This document shows, piece after piece, positions 32,149-40,289 of a stretch of DNA of 64,000 bases (its first letter is position 1; each line of letters opens with the position of its first letter). Source of the DNA: JBECKS01 sp964557005 (GTDB taxonomy: Bacteria > Pseudomonadota > Gammaproteobacteria > Pseudomonadales > JBECKS01); assembly GCA_964557005.1 (NCBI GenBank), contig CAZKYI010000009.1, positions 1-64,000 on the forward strand, read 5' to 3'. The notes under the pieces are model-generated. The model was not told where the DNA came from. It did no database searches and saw nothing but the letters and a program-made list of their open reading frames with translations. The position numbers and the translations under genes are program-made.

Positions 32149-32370
32149 ATGGGAATCGGTGGCATATCATTCGGTAATTTACTCATCATTTTGGCCATTA
32201 TTGTGTTGATTTTTGGCACCAAAAAATTACGTACTCTGGGTGGTGATTTGGGTGGTGCAGTCAAAGGATTTAAAAAAGCAATGGAAGATGAGGATTCAAA
32301 GCAACTGAAAGAACAGGCAGAAGGTTCTGAACCCTCAGGCGAAGCTGGTAAAAAGGAAAATTCCCGGTAG
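32149..32370 (+). CDS. tatA: Twin-arginine translocase subunit TatA
   Basis: A 73-residue protein with one N-terminal membrane helix (LLIILAIIVLIFGTKKLRTLG) followed by an amphipathic helix (GDLGGAVKGFKKAMED) and a charged tail; this FGTKKL...GGDLG pattern is the TatA signature. It oligomerises to form the pore-like element of the folded-protein export system. First gene of tatABC. Confidence 0.97.
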   Translation: MGIGGISFGNLLIILAIIVLIFGTKKLRTLGGDLGGAVKGFKKAMEDEDSKQLKEQAEGSEPSGEAGKKENSR

Positions 32371-32379
32371 GTTCACGCC

Positions 32380-32685
32380 ATGTTTGATGTGGGTTTCTTT
32401 GAATTATTGCTCGTTGCAGTCGTTGCTTTATTGGTGTTCGGGCCTGAACGCTTGCCTCATGTGATTAAAAGCGTTGCTTCATGGGTAGCAAAAGCCAAAT
32501 TTTTCACCAATAACTTGAAAGAGGAATTCGAGCGCGAAGCCAATCTGAGTGAAATGCGTGCCGAGTTGGAAGCTCAACGATTGCAGTTCAGGAAAGAATT
32601 GGAGCGTGTCGAAAATCAGCTCAAGGAAAGTTCCAGGCACGAGAAGGTCAGCAAAGATAATGCGCTGGATGAATCAGGCACATGA
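32380..32685 (+). CDS. tatB: Twin-arginine translocase subunit TatB
   Basis: A 101-residue protein: N-terminal membrane helix with FGPERLP, typical of TatB, then a long charged amphipathic helix and coiled coil (LEAQRLQFRKELERVENQLKE). With TatC it forms the twin-arginine signal receptor. It is shorter than E. coli TatB (171). Its stop overlaps the tatC start by four bases (ATGA). Confidence 0.96.
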   Translation: MFDVGFFELLLVAVVALLVFGPERLPHVIKSVASWVAKAKFFTNNLKEEFEREANLSEMRAELEAQRLQFRKELERVENQLKESSRHEKVSKDNALDESGT

Positions 32686-33482
32686 AGCCACAGCAGTCTG
32701 AAAAAACCGAACCACTGAATACTCAAGGCGCAAGTGAGCAGGAAATTGAAGGTGCGCTGGAATCCAGTTCTCTGTTAAGTCATTTAATTGAATTGCGTGA
32801 GCGTTTGTTGAAATCACTGTTGGCAATTTTGGTGATTTTTCTGGGTTTGTTTTCTTTTGCTAATGATATTTATCAGTGGGTTGCCTTACCTCTGCAAGCT
32901 CAGTTACCTGAGGGAAGTACCATGATTGCAACGGGAATTGTTTCCCCTTTTATGGCACCGTTTAAGCTGACTCTGGTGGTTTCCTTTTTTGTCGCGATAC
33001 CTTTTATTTTGTATCAGCTCTGGAGTTTTGTAGCACCAGGGCTTTACAAACATGAGAAAAAACTCGCGCTTCCGTTGCTGGTGCTCAGCGTTTTGCTTTT
33101 CTATGCAGGCGTAGCATTTGCCTATTTTGTCGTGTTTCCGCTCATCATGGGTTTTTTGATGCACATAGGGCCAGGTGGTGTGCAGGTGATGCCGGATATC
33201 AATGAATATCTTTCCATAGCCTTGCAGTTATTTTTTGTTTTTGGTTTGGCTTTTGAAATTCCTGTAGCCACGGTACTTTTGGTTTGGAGTGGAGCACTTG
33301 GATTGCAAGCGCTTAAAGAGAAACGATCTTATGTATTGGTAGGCTGTTTTGTGGTTGGTATGCTGTTAACACCACCCGATGTCATTTCACAAATTATGTT
33401 GGCTGTTCCCATGTATATCCTGTTTGAACTTGGGATTTTGATTGCTGCTTTACCAGTTGGAAAAAAACAACATCAGCCCTGA
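32682..33482 (+). CDS. tatC: Twin-arginine translocase subunit TatC
   Basis: A 266-residue membrane protein with six helices, including SHLIELRERLLKSLLAIL at the first helix entry (the twin-arginine binding region), SFVAPGLYKHEKKLALPLL, and the glutamate-bearing periplasmic loop VMPDINEYLSIA. Full length with about 25 extra N-terminal residues rich in Glu and Gln. It converges with the next gene, with only two bases between the stops. Confidence 0.97.
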   Translation: MKPQQSEKTEPLNTQGASEQEIEGALESSSLLSHLIELRERLLKSLLAILVIFLGLFSFANDIYQWVALPLQAQLPEGSTMIATGIVSPFMAPFKLTLVVSFFVAIPFILYQLWSFVAPGLYKHEKKLALPLLVLSVLLFYAGVAFAYFVVFPLIMGFLMHIGPGGVQVMPDINEYLSIALQLFFVFGLAFEIPVATVLLVWSGALGLQALKEKRSYVLVGCFVVGMLLTPPDVISQIMLAVPMYILFELGILIAALPVGKKQHQP

Positions 33483-33484
33483 TT

Positions 33485-33793
33485 TTATTGCTGTTCTGCT
33501 TGCTCTTTGAGTCTCTGTGCATCTTTCTCTGCCTGTCTGGCATAAGCTGCGAGTATCGGCCAGATGATGCCGATGTTCATGGTGGCAAACAGGGCTGGAA
33601 TGATGCTACCCCAGTTACCGCCACAAGATTCAGAATTGCTGCATGTTATAAAAGTAGATGCGTAAATTAAGAGCATGCTGACAAATTCTGCAAGACTCCC
33701 ACTCAGGATAATCCAGCCAGAATGTTTGTAGTGGTGAAGTGCCAGAGAGAGCGTGAGTGTAGCCAATAAGGCGTAAAAAATCGGTGTTATCAT
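33485..33793 (-). CDS. Small membrane protein of unknown function
   Basis: A 102-residue protein with three hydrophobic stretches (ITPIFYALLATLTLSLAL, IILSGSLAEFVSMLLIYAS, IIPALFATMNIGIIWPILAA), a cysteine pair in the loop (CSNSESC) that could form a disulfide, and a charged C-terminal helix (RQAEKDAQRLKEQAEQQ). I recognise no family. Start at ATG 33793. It converges with tatC. Confidence 0.6.
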   Translation of the reverse strand: MITPIFYALLATLTLSLALHHYKHSGWIILSGSLAEFVSMLLIYASTFITCSNSESCGGNWGSIIPALFATMNIGIIWPILAAYARQAEKDAQRLKEQAEQQ

Positions 33794-33841
33794 GCAGCGA
33801 TTATAGTTTGCTTGTTCCAAAATAAAAGTTGTGCCTATCCC

Positions 33842-33870
33842 TTGGCATACAAAGTCAAACTCCCTATACT
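33842..33870 (+). promoter_or_regulatory. Strong sigma-70-like promoter before coxB
   Basis: TTGGCA (33842-33847) and TATACT (33865-33870) are separated by 17 bases. Transcription would begin near 33877, giving coxB a 155-base leader. The same stretch lies 50 bases past the start of a minus-strand membrane gene. Confidence 0.7.
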
Positions 33871-34031
33871 TCGCCCCCGAGCAAACTGGCCAATAAAAAC
33901 GCTGATACAGGCACTCAGGTCAGCCCCTCCGTCATGAGTCTTCCCGATTTCCAGAGGCTTCACGATGGCCACGCTCACGGTAGCAGGCGAGAGCCTGGAA
34001 TTGATTACAAAACTTTCACCTTTGGATTTTA

Positions 34032-35162
34032 ATGATGAGTCTATTCCGAAACCGCTCACTTCTTTCTTTTAGCTTAATCGTGGCTCTTGTGTTGAATCCT
34101 TTGAATGTCTTCGCAGCTTGGGATCTTAATATGCCGGAAGGTGTAACCACGCTGAGTAAGGAAATTTACGATTTACACATGCTCATTTTGATTATTGCAT
34201 GTGTTATCGGTGCAGTAGTTTACGGTGGCATTATCTGGATACTGATTGCCTATCGAAAATCAAAAGGAAGCCAGCCCGCAAAATTCACCCACAATTTGTT
34301 TGTGGAATTGGTTTGGACCATTGTTCCGACCATTATTCTGATTGTTATGGCGATTCCTGCCACTGAAACGCTTCGAAAAATTTACGATACCAGTGAGTCC
34401 GATCTGGACATTATGATTACGGGTTATCAGTGGAAATGGCATTACAGATATTTGGAAGAAGACATTAGTTTCTTTAGTAATCTTTCTACACCGATTGAGC
34501 AAATTGAAAAGGGCAGTACGGTCGAAAAGAATGAGTTTTATCTTCTCGAAGTTGATAAACCGTTGGTTATTCCTGCTAACAAGAAAGTGCGTTTTTTGAT
34601 TACAGCAAATGATGTTATTCATGCCTGGTGGGTACCGGATTTTGGTTTGAAAAAAGATGCAGTCCCCGGGTTTATTAATGAACTTTGGGTTTTTGTAAAA
34701 GAGCCAGGTCACTATCGAGGTGCTTGTGCCGAGCTTTGTGGCCGTAATCATGGCTATATGCCCATTGAAGTAATTGTGAAAACTCCGGAAGATTTTGAAA
34801 AATGGGTTGCAGATCAAAAAAATGCAGATGCAGCGGAAGCAGAATCAGCAAACAAGCAATGGAGTCTGGCTGATCTGATGGAGCGTGGTGAAAAGGTTTA
34901 CAACACCAGTTGTGCTGCTTGCCATCAAGTTAATGGCCAAGGTATGGGGGGTGTTTTCCCTGCTCTGAAAGGCAGCAAAATGGTTACCGAAGATCAAGCT
35001 GCTCACATCCATATAGTATTGCAAGGTAAGGGTGCTATGCCTCCTTTCGCAGGCCTGAGTGATGTTGATTTGGCTGCGGTAATTACTTTTGAACGAAATG
35101 CCTGGGGCAATGATACGGGTGATATTGTAAACCCTGCAGATGTCAAAGCGGCTCGTAAATAA
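34032..35162 (+). CDS. coxB: Cytochrome c oxidase subunit II with fused cytochrome c
   Basis: A 376-residue protein: signal peptide, two membrane helices (LHMLILIIACVIGAVVYGG and ELVWTIVPTIILIVMAI), a periplasmic cupredoxin domain with the CuA ligands in CAELCGRNHGYMP, and a C-terminal cytochrome c domain with CAACHQ (haem binding) and MPPF (axial Met). It accepts electrons and passes them via CuA to the haem-copper centre of subunit I. The fused cytochrome marks the caa3-like type. The start ATG at 34032 overlaps the stop of a small upstream reading by one base; ATG 34035 is equally possible. Confidence 0.95.
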   Translation: MMSLFRNRSLLSFSLIVALVLNPLNVFAAWDLNMPEGVTTLSKEIYDLHMLILIIACVIGAVVYGGIIWILIAYRKSKGSQPAKFTHNLFVELVWTIVPTIILIVMAIPATETLRKIYDTSESDLDIMITGYQWKWHYRYLEEDISFFSNLSTPIEQIEKGSTVEKNEFYLLEVDKPLVIPANKKVRFLITANDVIHAWWVPDFGLKKDAVPGFINELWVFVKEPGHYRGACAELCGRNHGYMPIEVIVKTPEDFEKWVADQKNADAAEAESANKQWSLADLMERGEKVYNTSCAACHQVNGQGMGGVFPALKGSKMVTEDQAAHIHIVLQGKGAMPPFAGLSDVDLAAVITFERNAWGNDTGDIVNPADVKAARK

Positions 35163-35218
35163 TTCACAACTCGATAACGAATTCACTTTAACTTATTAAT
35201 TACTAGCGGAAAGAAATC

Positions 35219-36799
35219 ATGGGTGAACATCATCACGGTCCAGCTAAAGGCATTACACGTTGGTTATTTGCCACCAACCATAAAGACATTGGTACCTTAT
35301 ATCTTTGGCTAAGCCTTATTATGTTTTTTGTAGGTGGCGTGTACGCTATGTGCATTCGCCTTGAGCTGTTGCAACCAGGTCTCCAGTTTTTTGATCCAAA
35401 TCTGTATAACCAGTTTGTTACCTTGCATGGTTTGATTATGGTGTTTGGTGCCATCATGCCTGCATTCGTCGGTTTGGCGAACTGGATGATTCCGATGATG
35501 ATTGGGGCACCCGATATGGCTTTGCCCCGTATGAATAACTGGAGTTTCTGGATTCTTCCTTTTGCATTTACGATGTTGACCCTGACCACTTTGATGGAAG
35601 GGGGCGGTCCCAATTTTGGCTGGACTTTCTATGCACCGCTTTCAACCACTTATGCACCACCGAGTACTACGTTCTTTATTTTTGCAATTCATATGATGGG
35701 TGCTTCATCAATTATGGGTGCAATCAACATTATTGTAACGATTCTGAACTTACGTGCACCAGGCATGACCTTGATGAAAATGCCTCTATTCGTATGGACC
35801 TGGTTGATTACTGCTTTCTTGCTGATTGGTGCAATGCCAATTCTTGCGGGTGCAGTAACCATGATGTTGTTTGATATTCACTTTGGTACCAGCTTCTTTT
35901 CTGCCGCAGGTGGTGGTGATCCGGTACTGTTCCAGCATATATTCTGGTTCTTTGGGCACCCTGAGGTTTACATCATTATTCTTCCTGCTTTTGGTGTGGT
36001 TTCCCAAATTTTCCCAACTTTCTCTCGTAAAAAACTCTTCGGCTATGCCTCAATGGTTTACGCTTCTGCGGCGATTGCGATTCTTTCTTTCTTTGTATGG
36101 GCTCACCATATGTTCCTGGTGGGCATGCCTTTCGTGGCTGAAGCCTACTTTATGTATGCCACGATGTTGATTGCGATTCCAACAGGTGTGAAAGTATTTA
36201 ACTGGATGACCACCATGTTTAAAGGTGCAATCAGTTTTGAAACACCTATGTTGTTTGCTATTGCCTTTTTGGTTCTTTTCACTTGTGGTGGTTTGACTGG
36301 AATTATGTTGGCAATTAGTCCTGCAGATTTCCAATACCATGATTCCTATTTTGTTGTGGCACATTTCCATTATGTGATTGTACCTGGCGCAGTGTTCTCG
36401 GCGATGGCTGCAACCTATTATTGGCTACCCAAATGGACTGGTAATATGTACAACGAAACGCTGGGCAAGGTTCATTTCTGGTTATCTTTCATTTCGATTA
36501 ACGTGTTGTTTTTCCCGCAACACTTCTTAGGTCTGGCCGGTATGCCTCGTCGTATTCCTGACTACGCTCTGGCCTTCGCTGATTTCAACATGATGTCGAG
36601 TATTGGCGGCTTCGTATATGGAGCTTCTCAATTATTGTTTGTATGGGTTGTGATTGATTGTATTCGTGGTGGAACAGGTAAAGCAGCAGCGAAACCTTGG
36701 GAAGGTGCCGAGGGTCTTGAGTGGACATTGCCTTCACCAGCGCCTTATCACACTTTCTCTACACCACCCGATCCAAAAGATATTCCTGACATGCATTAA
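35219..36799 (+). CDS. coxA: Cytochrome c oxidase subunit I
   Basis: A 526-residue haem-copper oxidase core with 12 membrane helices. Ligands seen include HGLIM (low-spin haem), FWFFGHPEVYI (CuB His and cross-linked Tyr), WAHHMF (CuB His pair) and AHFHYVI (haem a3/low-spin pair). The GHPEVY glutamate-containing helix is typical of the type A1 enzymes with D and K channels. Final electron acceptor complex of aerobic respiration, pumping protons. It follows coxB by 56 bases. Confidence 0.97.
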   Translation: MGEHHHGPAKGITRWLFATNHKDIGTLYLWLSLIMFFVGGVYAMCIRLELLQPGLQFFDPNLYNQFVTLHGLIMVFGAIMPAFVGLANWMIPMMIGAPDMALPRMNNWSFWILPFAFTMLTLTTLMEGGGPNFGWTFYAPLSTTYAPPSTTFFIFAIHMMGASSIMGAINIIVTILNLRAPGMTLMKMPLFVWTWLITAFLLIGAMPILAGAVTMMLFDIHFGTSFFSAAGGGDPVLFQHIFWFFGHPEVYIIILPAFGVVSQIFPTFSRKKLFGYASMVYASAAIAILSFFVWAHHMFLVGMPFVAEAYFMYATMLIAIPTGVKVFNWMTTMFKGAISFETPMLFAIAFLVLFTCGGLTGIMLAISPADFQYHDSYFVVAHFHYVIVPGAVFSAMAATYYWLPKWTGNMYNETLGKVHFWLSFISINVLFFPQHFLGLAGMPRRIPDYALAFADFNMMSSIGGFVYGASQLLFVWVVIDCIRGGTGKAAAKPWEGAEGLEWTLPSPAPYHTFSTPPDPKDIPDMH

Positions 36800-36814
36800 T
36801 TTTGGGTAGAAGTA

Positions 36815-37441
36815 GTGGACGAATCATCCAATAAAAATCGAAAACTGGCGCTGAAATTATTGATTGCGCCAGTTTTGATGTTTGGTTTTGGTTTTGCGAT
36901 GGTTCCCTTATACGATGTGTTTTGTCGTGTAACAGGTTTAAATGGTAAAACCGGTAATCAGGTGTTCGTTGAAGAAGGTGATAGAAAAGTAATTGCTGAT
37001 GATCAACGTGTGGTTACTGTTCAGTTTCTGGCTATGAATAACGAAAGTGCTCCTATTCGTTTCAAGCCAAAACAAACTTCTCTTAAGGTGCATCCTGGAG
37101 AAATTCATGAAATTTATTACACAGCAACAAATCTTACGCAGCATGAGCTGGTGAGTCAGTCAGTACCGAGTGTTTCTCCTCTTGAGGCTGCCAGACATAT
37201 AAAAAAAGTAGAGTGTTTTTGTTTTGAAAATCAAACTATTGCGGTTGGTGAAACCAAACAAATGCCTCTACGTTTTTATGTAGATAAAGAATTACCCAGC
37301 AATATTACAAAGCTGAGTTTGAATTACACTATATTTGATGTGACCAAACCGTTAGAAGGTATGGAAGAGTTGGCTCAACATGAACATACCCATGAGCACA
37401 CGCATGAACATAGTGAAGTAAATACGAAACAACTGAATTAA
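36815..37441 (+). CDS. ctaG: Cytochrome c oxidase assembly protein Cox11
   Basis: A 208-residue copper chaperone that inserts CuB into subunit I. It has an N-terminal membrane helix (KLLIAPVLMFGFGFAMVPLY), the FCRVTG motif, and the copper-binding VECFCFENQ with the Cys-Phe-Cys pair. The start is GTG at 36815. The last 25 residues (AQHEHTHEHTHEHSEVN...) form a His/Glu-rich tail that is not typical of the family (usual length about 180-190) and could bind Cu or Zn. It lies between coxA and coxC as in Pseudomonas. Confidence 0.94.
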   Translation: MDESSNKNRKLALKLLIAPVLMFGFGFAMVPLYDVFCRVTGLNGKTGNQVFVEEGDRKVIADDQRVVTVQFLAMNNESAPIRFKPKQTSLKVHPGEIHEIYYTATNLTQHELVSQSVPSVSPLEAARHIKKVECFCFENQTIAVGETKQMPLRFYVDKELPSNITKLSLNYTIFDVTKPLEGMEELAQHEHTHEHTHEHSEVNTKQLN

Positions 37442-37460
37442 TTTTAATTAGGAAAAGGTA

Positions 37461-38345
37461 ATGAGCAGCAACTATTACGTCCCCGAGCAAAGTAAATTTC
37501 CTCTGCTAATGTCAGCCAGCATGTTTACCATGTTATTTGGTTTTGGTTTTGTGGTGAACGGCCTTAGTGCGGAAAGTGTTTCACCTCTTGCAGTAGCGGC
37601 ATCAGTGCTTGGTTTGTTATCTATTTGTGCGATTACTTTTTTCTGGCTACGCACAGTGGTGATTGAAAATATTGAGGGCAAGACTTCTGCGCAGTTGAAA
37701 AAATCATTCTACATGGGCATGGCTTGGTTCATCTTTTCAGAAGTGTGTTTCTTCGCTGCTTTCTTCGGCTCTTTGTTCTATGTGCGTGCGCTGGTGGTAC
37801 CTTGGTTAGGTGGGGAAGGTGATAAAGCCAGTTCTCATATTCTTTGGGAATGCTTTAATGCAGCCTGGCCATTAATTCAAACACCTGATCCCAATCTGTT
37901 TCCGCCAATGAAAGATGAAATTGTGAATCCTTGGGGTATTCCATTTATTAATACCTGTTTGCTGGTTTCCTCTTCCTTTTTTATTCATTGGGCTGAAGGA
38001 GCAATGCACAAAGGCGAGCGTCAGAAAATGATTGGCTGGCTGGCTGCTACTTTAATTTTTGGTTTTATCTTTTTGGGCTTTCAGGCATATGAGTATCACC
38101 ACGCCTGGACTGAATTGTTACTGACGCTGAATTCAGGTATTTATGGTTCAACTTTCTATCTGTTGACAGGTTTTCATGGTCTGCACGTCACCTTGGGTGC
38201 AATTATGGTGACTGTGGTATTTTTCAGAGCGTTGAGAGGGCATTTCAGCAAGGAAGATGAATTTGGCTTTATGGCTGCTTCATGGTATTGGCACTTTGTT
38301 GATGTGGTCTGGATTGGCCTGTTTATCTTCGTATACGTAATATAG
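37461..38345 (+). CDS. coxC: Cytochrome c oxidase subunit III
   Basis: A 294-residue membrane protein with about seven helices, including TGFHGLHVTLGAIM, WFIFSEVCFFAAFFG and SWYWHFVDVVWIGLF, the classic subunit III motifs. The acidic residue in SEVCFF (membrane-embedded Glu) is present. It stabilises subunit I and helps proton uptake. Last gene of the oxidase operon; a strong terminator follows. Confidence 0.96.
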   Translation: MSSNYYVPEQSKFPLLMSASMFTMLFGFGFVVNGLSAESVSPLAVAASVLGLLSICAITFFWLRTVVIENIEGKTSAQLKKSFYMGMAWFIFSEVCFFAAFFGSLFYVRALVVPWLGGEGDKASSHILWECFNAAWPLIQTPDPNLFPPMKDEIVNPWGIPFINTCLLVSSSFFIHWAEGAMHKGERQKMIGWLAATLIFGFIFLGFQAYEYHHAWTELLLTLNSGIYGSTFYLLTGFHGLHVTLGAIMVTVVFFRALRGHFSKEDEFGFMAASWYWHFVDVVWIGLFIFVYVI

Positions 38346-38363
38346 TCAGTATAAAAATAATGG

Positions 38364-38399
38364 AAGGCGATAGAAGTATTTTCTATCGCCTTTTTTTTT
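38364..38399 (+). terminator. Terminator of the cox operon
   Basis: The 11-bp stem AGGCGATAGAA/TTCTATCGCCT (38365-38375 with 38381-38391), a 5-base loop and nine T residues. It stands between coxC and a lipoprotein gene. Confidence 0.93.
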
Positions 38400-38450
38400 G
38401 CCAATTAGAACTGTTATAGTGTTTTGTCATTAAAAAGTAAGGAGCAAATC

Positions 38451-38876
38451 ATGAAAATAATAAATACGACATTTATTTTTATTTCAGCCTCACTAGGTTT
38501 TATCTTGCTTACTGCCTGTTCAGAAAAAGTGGCTCACGAACCGCTGCCTGAAGTCTTTATCATTTCTCCAAAAGAAGGAGAACAATTGACCTCACCTTTT
38601 ACGGTTAAATTTGGTGCAAAAAATATCGCTATTGTTTCAGCTGGAACCGAACAGGAAAACAGCGGCCATCATCATTTAATTATTGATGGACAGTTACCTG
38701 ATTTAACCAAGCCTATGGGTACAGAGGTGCTGCATTTTGGTAAAGGGCAAACAGAAACAGAGCTGACTCTTGAGCCAGGTACACATACCTTGCAGCTCAT
38801 TCTGGGCGATAAAATACATCAGCCACATAATCCGGCTATTTATTCCAAACTGATTACAATCGAAGTAATCGAATAA
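38451..38876 (+). CDS. DUF4399-type lipoprotein
   Basis: A 141-residue protein beginning at ATG 38451 after AAGGAG (38439-38444). Signal peptide with lipobox LLTAC makes it a lipoprotein; the mature part carries VFIISPKEGEQLTSPFTVKFGA and SGHHHLIIDG, both typical of DUF4399 domains. The GHHHL triplet could coordinate a metal. It follows the cytochrome oxidase genes after a terminator, so it probably has its own promoter. Function unknown; a copper or oxidase-assembly link would be guesswork. Confidence 0.85.
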   Translation: MKIINTTFIFISASLGFILLTACSEKVAHEPLPEVFIISPKEGEQLTSPFTVKFGAKNIAIVSAGTEQENSGHHHLIIDGQLPDLTKPMGTEVLHFGKGQTETELTLEPGTHTLQLILGDKIHQPHNPAIYSKLITIEVIE

Positions 38877-38896
38877 TTCATCAGTAGAGTATTGTT

Positions 38897-39619
38897 ATGG
38901 TTAGAGATCATAAGCCTTACTGGTTAAAAGTTTTCCTGAAGCGTTATGAGCGGTGGTGGGTTCGACGGTTTTTACGCCCACATTTCACCTACTTCGGTAC
39001 TGGCTTTGATGTATTGAAGCCCTGGAATATGGAAGTACATGGTCCGAATATCCGTCTCGATGATTATTCTCATATCATTGCGACCAAAGCTCGTCGAATT
39101 GTACTGTGTACCTGGGTTCATGGTGAGCAGGAAGGACGCATTGATATTGGAAAGCATGTTTTGATATGCCCCGATGTGCGTATCAATTCTGCTAACAGCA
39201 TTACCATTAAAGATAATGTGATGCTGGCCAATGGGTGTTACATCAGTGATGCAGATTGGCATGGTATTTATGATCGTACCAAAGTCATTGGAAATTCTGC
39301 ACCGGTGGTGCTCGAAGATAATGTGTGGCTTGGTGATAGTGTGATTGTGAACAAAGGCGTGACGATTGGAGCAAATACCGTGATAGGTTCCTATTCCAAT
39401 GTCACCAAAGATATTCCCGCCAATGTTGTCGCTGCTGGAAATCCCTGCAAGGTGATTCGTGAGCTGGATCCCAATGAGCCTTTGATAAAACGCGAAGCGA
39501 TATTCAGGGATTATGAAAAGCTTAAAAGAGATCTGGATTTTTTTGATCACTATAATCTCGATAAAAATAGTTTGCTACATTGGTTAAGAACAGTCTTTTT
39601 CCCAAGAGTGGGTGACTAA
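38897..39619 (+). CDS. Hexapeptide-repeat acyltransferase
   Basis: A 240-residue left-handed beta-helix protein. The hexapeptide coils run over about residues 80-165 (IDIGKHVLICPDVRINSA, ITIKDNVMLANGCYISD, VVLEDNVWLGDSVIVNKG, VTIGANTVIGSYSNVTKDIP). The usual catalytic histidine may be in the loop DADWHGIYD. It fits the maltose/galactoside acetyltransferase group that O- or N-acetylates sugars. A basic N-terminal stretch (LKRYERWWVRRFLRP) suggests peripheral membrane association. It lies next to a methyltransferase and a glycosyltransferase operon. Confidence 0.88.
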   Translation: MVRDHKPYWLKVFLKRYERWWVRRFLRPHFTYFGTGFDVLKPWNMEVHGPNIRLDDYSHIIATKARRIVLCTWVHGEQEGRIDIGKHVLICPDVRINSANSITIKDNVMLANGCYISDADWHGIYDRTKVIGNSAPVVLEDNVWLGDSVIVNKGVTIGANTVIGSYSNVTKDIPANVVAAGNPCKVIRELDPNEPLIKREAIFRDYEKLKRDLDFFDHYNLDKNSLLHWLRTVFFPRVGD

Positions 39620-39652
39620 TCCTGTTGAATTTTCTGTTATTTTTTTCTGCGT

Positions 39653-40264
39653 ATGAAATTTGAAATCGATATTACTTTAGTGAAAGGTTTTCTTGCTGAA
39701 GACGAAGCGCAAGCGCTCTATGAGCATGCCTTAGTAGAAAGCTCACGTGGCCCCTGCCTGGAAATTGGTTCGTATTGTGGAAAATCTACCCTTTATCTTG
39801 CGTCCGCCTGTAAGCAAAATAACAGTTTGCTTTATGCGCTTGATCATCATCGAGGTTCAGAAGAGCATCAATTAGGTGAGGAATATCACGACCCTGATTT
39901 ATATAATGCAACCGATGCCTTGATGGATAGCTTCACGGAATTTCGTAGAAATATTCGCAAGGCTCAGTTGAATAATTGGGTGGTGCCCCTGGTAGCAAGT
40001 TCAGAAACTGCCAGCAAATTCTGGAGTATCCCGTTATCGATGGTGTTTATTGATGGTGGGCATAGCATTGAGGCGGCGATGATGGATTATCGTTCGTGGG
40101 CGCCGCATGTCGTAAAGGGAGGCTTGTTAGCCATTCACGACATTTTCCCTGATCCAAATGATGGTGGCCAAGCACCCTATGATATATATAAGCTTGCTTT
40201 GGCTTCAGGTTTGTTTGAAGCTTTGCCAACAGTGAATACTTTGGGGTTGTTAAGAAAGCTTTAA
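39653..40264 (+). CDS. Class I SAM-dependent methyltransferase
   Basis: A 203-residue Rossmann methyltransferase with LEIGSYCGKSTLYLA (SAM-binding loop), YALDHHRGS (acidic loop position) and VFIDGGHSIEAAMMDY, matching the Methyltransf_24 group often found in glycan and antibiotic clusters. Sequence does not tell the substrate. It is plus-strand, converging with the toroid protein gene. Confidence 0.88.
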   Translation: MKFEIDITLVKGFLAEDEAQALYEHALVESSRGPCLEIGSYCGKSTLYLASACKQNNSLLYALDHHRGSEEHQLGEEYHDPDLYNATDALMDSFTEFRRNIRKAQLNNWVVPLVASSETASKFWSIPLSMVFIDGGHSIEAAMMDYRSWAPHVVKGGLLAIHDIFPDPNDGGQAPYDIYKLALASGLFEALPTVNTLGLLRKL

Positions 40265-40289
40265 AGCTAAGGTAAAAAGTTTGAGCAGT

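Noticed and set aside
33877..34031. A known riboswitch in the coxB leader
   Set aside because: I looked for thiamine, cobalamin, FMN and SAM core boxes and found none.
33835..34059. 74-codon minus-strand frame in the coxB leader
   Set aside because: It runs across the strong coxB promoter, lacks a ribosome site and shows no family pattern.
38972..39550. 192-codon frame antisense to the hexapeptide acyltransferase
   Set aside because: The repeat-rich plus-strand gene explains it; the mirror frame has low-complexity His/Ile repeats only.
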